DNA of 64,000 nt, taken from NCBI GenBank assembly GCA_950295325.1, contig OX485804.1:30068001-30132000 (forward strand). The letters are read 5' to 3'. Below the pieces are notes generated by a model, which did not search any database, was not told where the DNA came from, and saw only the letters and a list, made by a program, of their open reading frames with translations. Positions 63,456-64,000 of this stretch are shown in pieces. Origin of the DNA: Polytrichum commune (taxonomy: Eukaryota; Streptophyta; Polytrichopsida; Polytrichales; Polytrichaceae). The position numbers and the translations under genes are program-made. Position 1 is the first letter of the stretch; each line of letters starts with the position of its first letter.

Positions 63456-64000
63456 ATGGAAGCGGCCATGGATCTAACTCGACGGATGCCGCCATCGCTC
63501 TCACAGCGGGCGTTGGAGTCACTCCTGGCTTTGCTGCCAGCTCATTCCTCGGAGCTCCTCTCTCAGAGCGATCAGCCTCTCCAGGTTGGGTTCTTTTCTT
63601 TTGGTTTCTCGCTCTTATGCAAGTCTTCGTGGTTTTTCTTCTGCCAGGCAGATCTGAGGTGTGGCCAAATAGTCCCGACGTGTGTCAAGAGTGATTGGAG
63701 TGGTGACCGAATCTCACTTGATGGATGTGGCAAGAGTGTTTGATGACAGAGGGTGTTGCCATGCGGTGCCATGTGTGCGACAATAGATCTGATGACATGT
63801 GGTTGGCAAGCAGGTGGCATACGATGAGGAATTTGACAAGCAATTTTTGTTGTGTGACTACAATCGTGATGGCGATTCGTACAGGTTAGATTTACCTAGC
63901 CTGTCTGCTTAAAACCGGTCGCACCTGAAGTTCGCTTGGTCGGGGCTCATCTCTGAGGTTTACCTGCAATGCTGGTGATATGTGACTTGTATTGCTGTTT
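63456..64000 (+). CDS. CPB: F-actin capping protein beta subunit, first two coding exons (partial)
   Basis: Exon 1 (63456-63584) encodes 43 residues, MEAAMDLTRRMPPSLSQRAL to DQPLQ. Exon 2 (63814-63884) encodes VAYDEEFDKQFLLCDYNRDG followed by DSY and two bases of the next codon. The intron is GT-AG and in phase. LLSQ.DQPLQ and FLLCDYNRDGDSYR are strongly conserved signatures of the capping protein beta subunit, which with the alpha subunit binds barbed ends of actin filaments in the cytoplasm and blocks growth. The rest of the gene (about 180 more residues in the family) lies right of the window. Confidence 0.93.

Overview
This window is nuclear DNA of a land plant. The evidence is three intron-containing housekeeping genes with plant-type protein sequences, GT-AG introns, plant transposon classes (Tourist-like, Stowaway-like, hAT, Ty3/gypsy with an initiator-Met tRNA primer site) and long AT-rich spacers packed with decayed repeats. 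I cannot name the species. The start of the capping-protein beta gene resembles seed-free plant versions more than flowering-plant ones as I remember them, so a moss, lycophyte or fern is possible, but this is weak. No bacterial, organellar, CRISPR or tRNA/rRNA gene is visible.

Layout. 1-2547: 5' half of a Ty3/gypsy retrotransposon on the minus strand (LTR, primer binding site, structured leader, gag with a damaged zinc knuckle, broken start of pol). 2548-8880: intergenic, with a short mobile element, an inverted duplication of a decayed coding piece, and a tandem pair of SINE-like units. 8881-9989: an unusual GC-rich stretch with at least nine strong hairpins in under 1 kb. 9990-10399: a Tourist-like MITE. 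11185-15403: a complete nine-exon gene for a ZFPL1-type Golgi zinc-finger protein. 15404-53400: about 38 kb without an intact gene. It holds several repeat families, including five copies or remnants of a roughly 500 bp GGGCC-ended MITE, a deleted hAT element, and a Stowaway nested in a larger foldback element. 53836-58780: a complete nine-exon spermidine synthase gene. 58781-63200: intergenic, with a 14-bp minisatellite and a diverged repeat block split by a MITE. 63456-64000: the first two coding exons of the F-actin capping protein beta subunit, running off the right end.

The three genes belong to unrelated pathways: Golgi membrane organisation, polyamine synthesis and actin filament capping. 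All lie on the plus strand, and nothing suggests they act together. The main interest is in the non-coding part: several MITE families can be defined with target-site duplications directly from this window, some close to or inside the genes, and the hairpin cluster at 8921-9851 has no clear explanation. Exon borders were read by eye from splice consensus and protein continuity; the exon lengths sum to open frames of 378 and 333 codons. Single-base errors in coordinates are possible.
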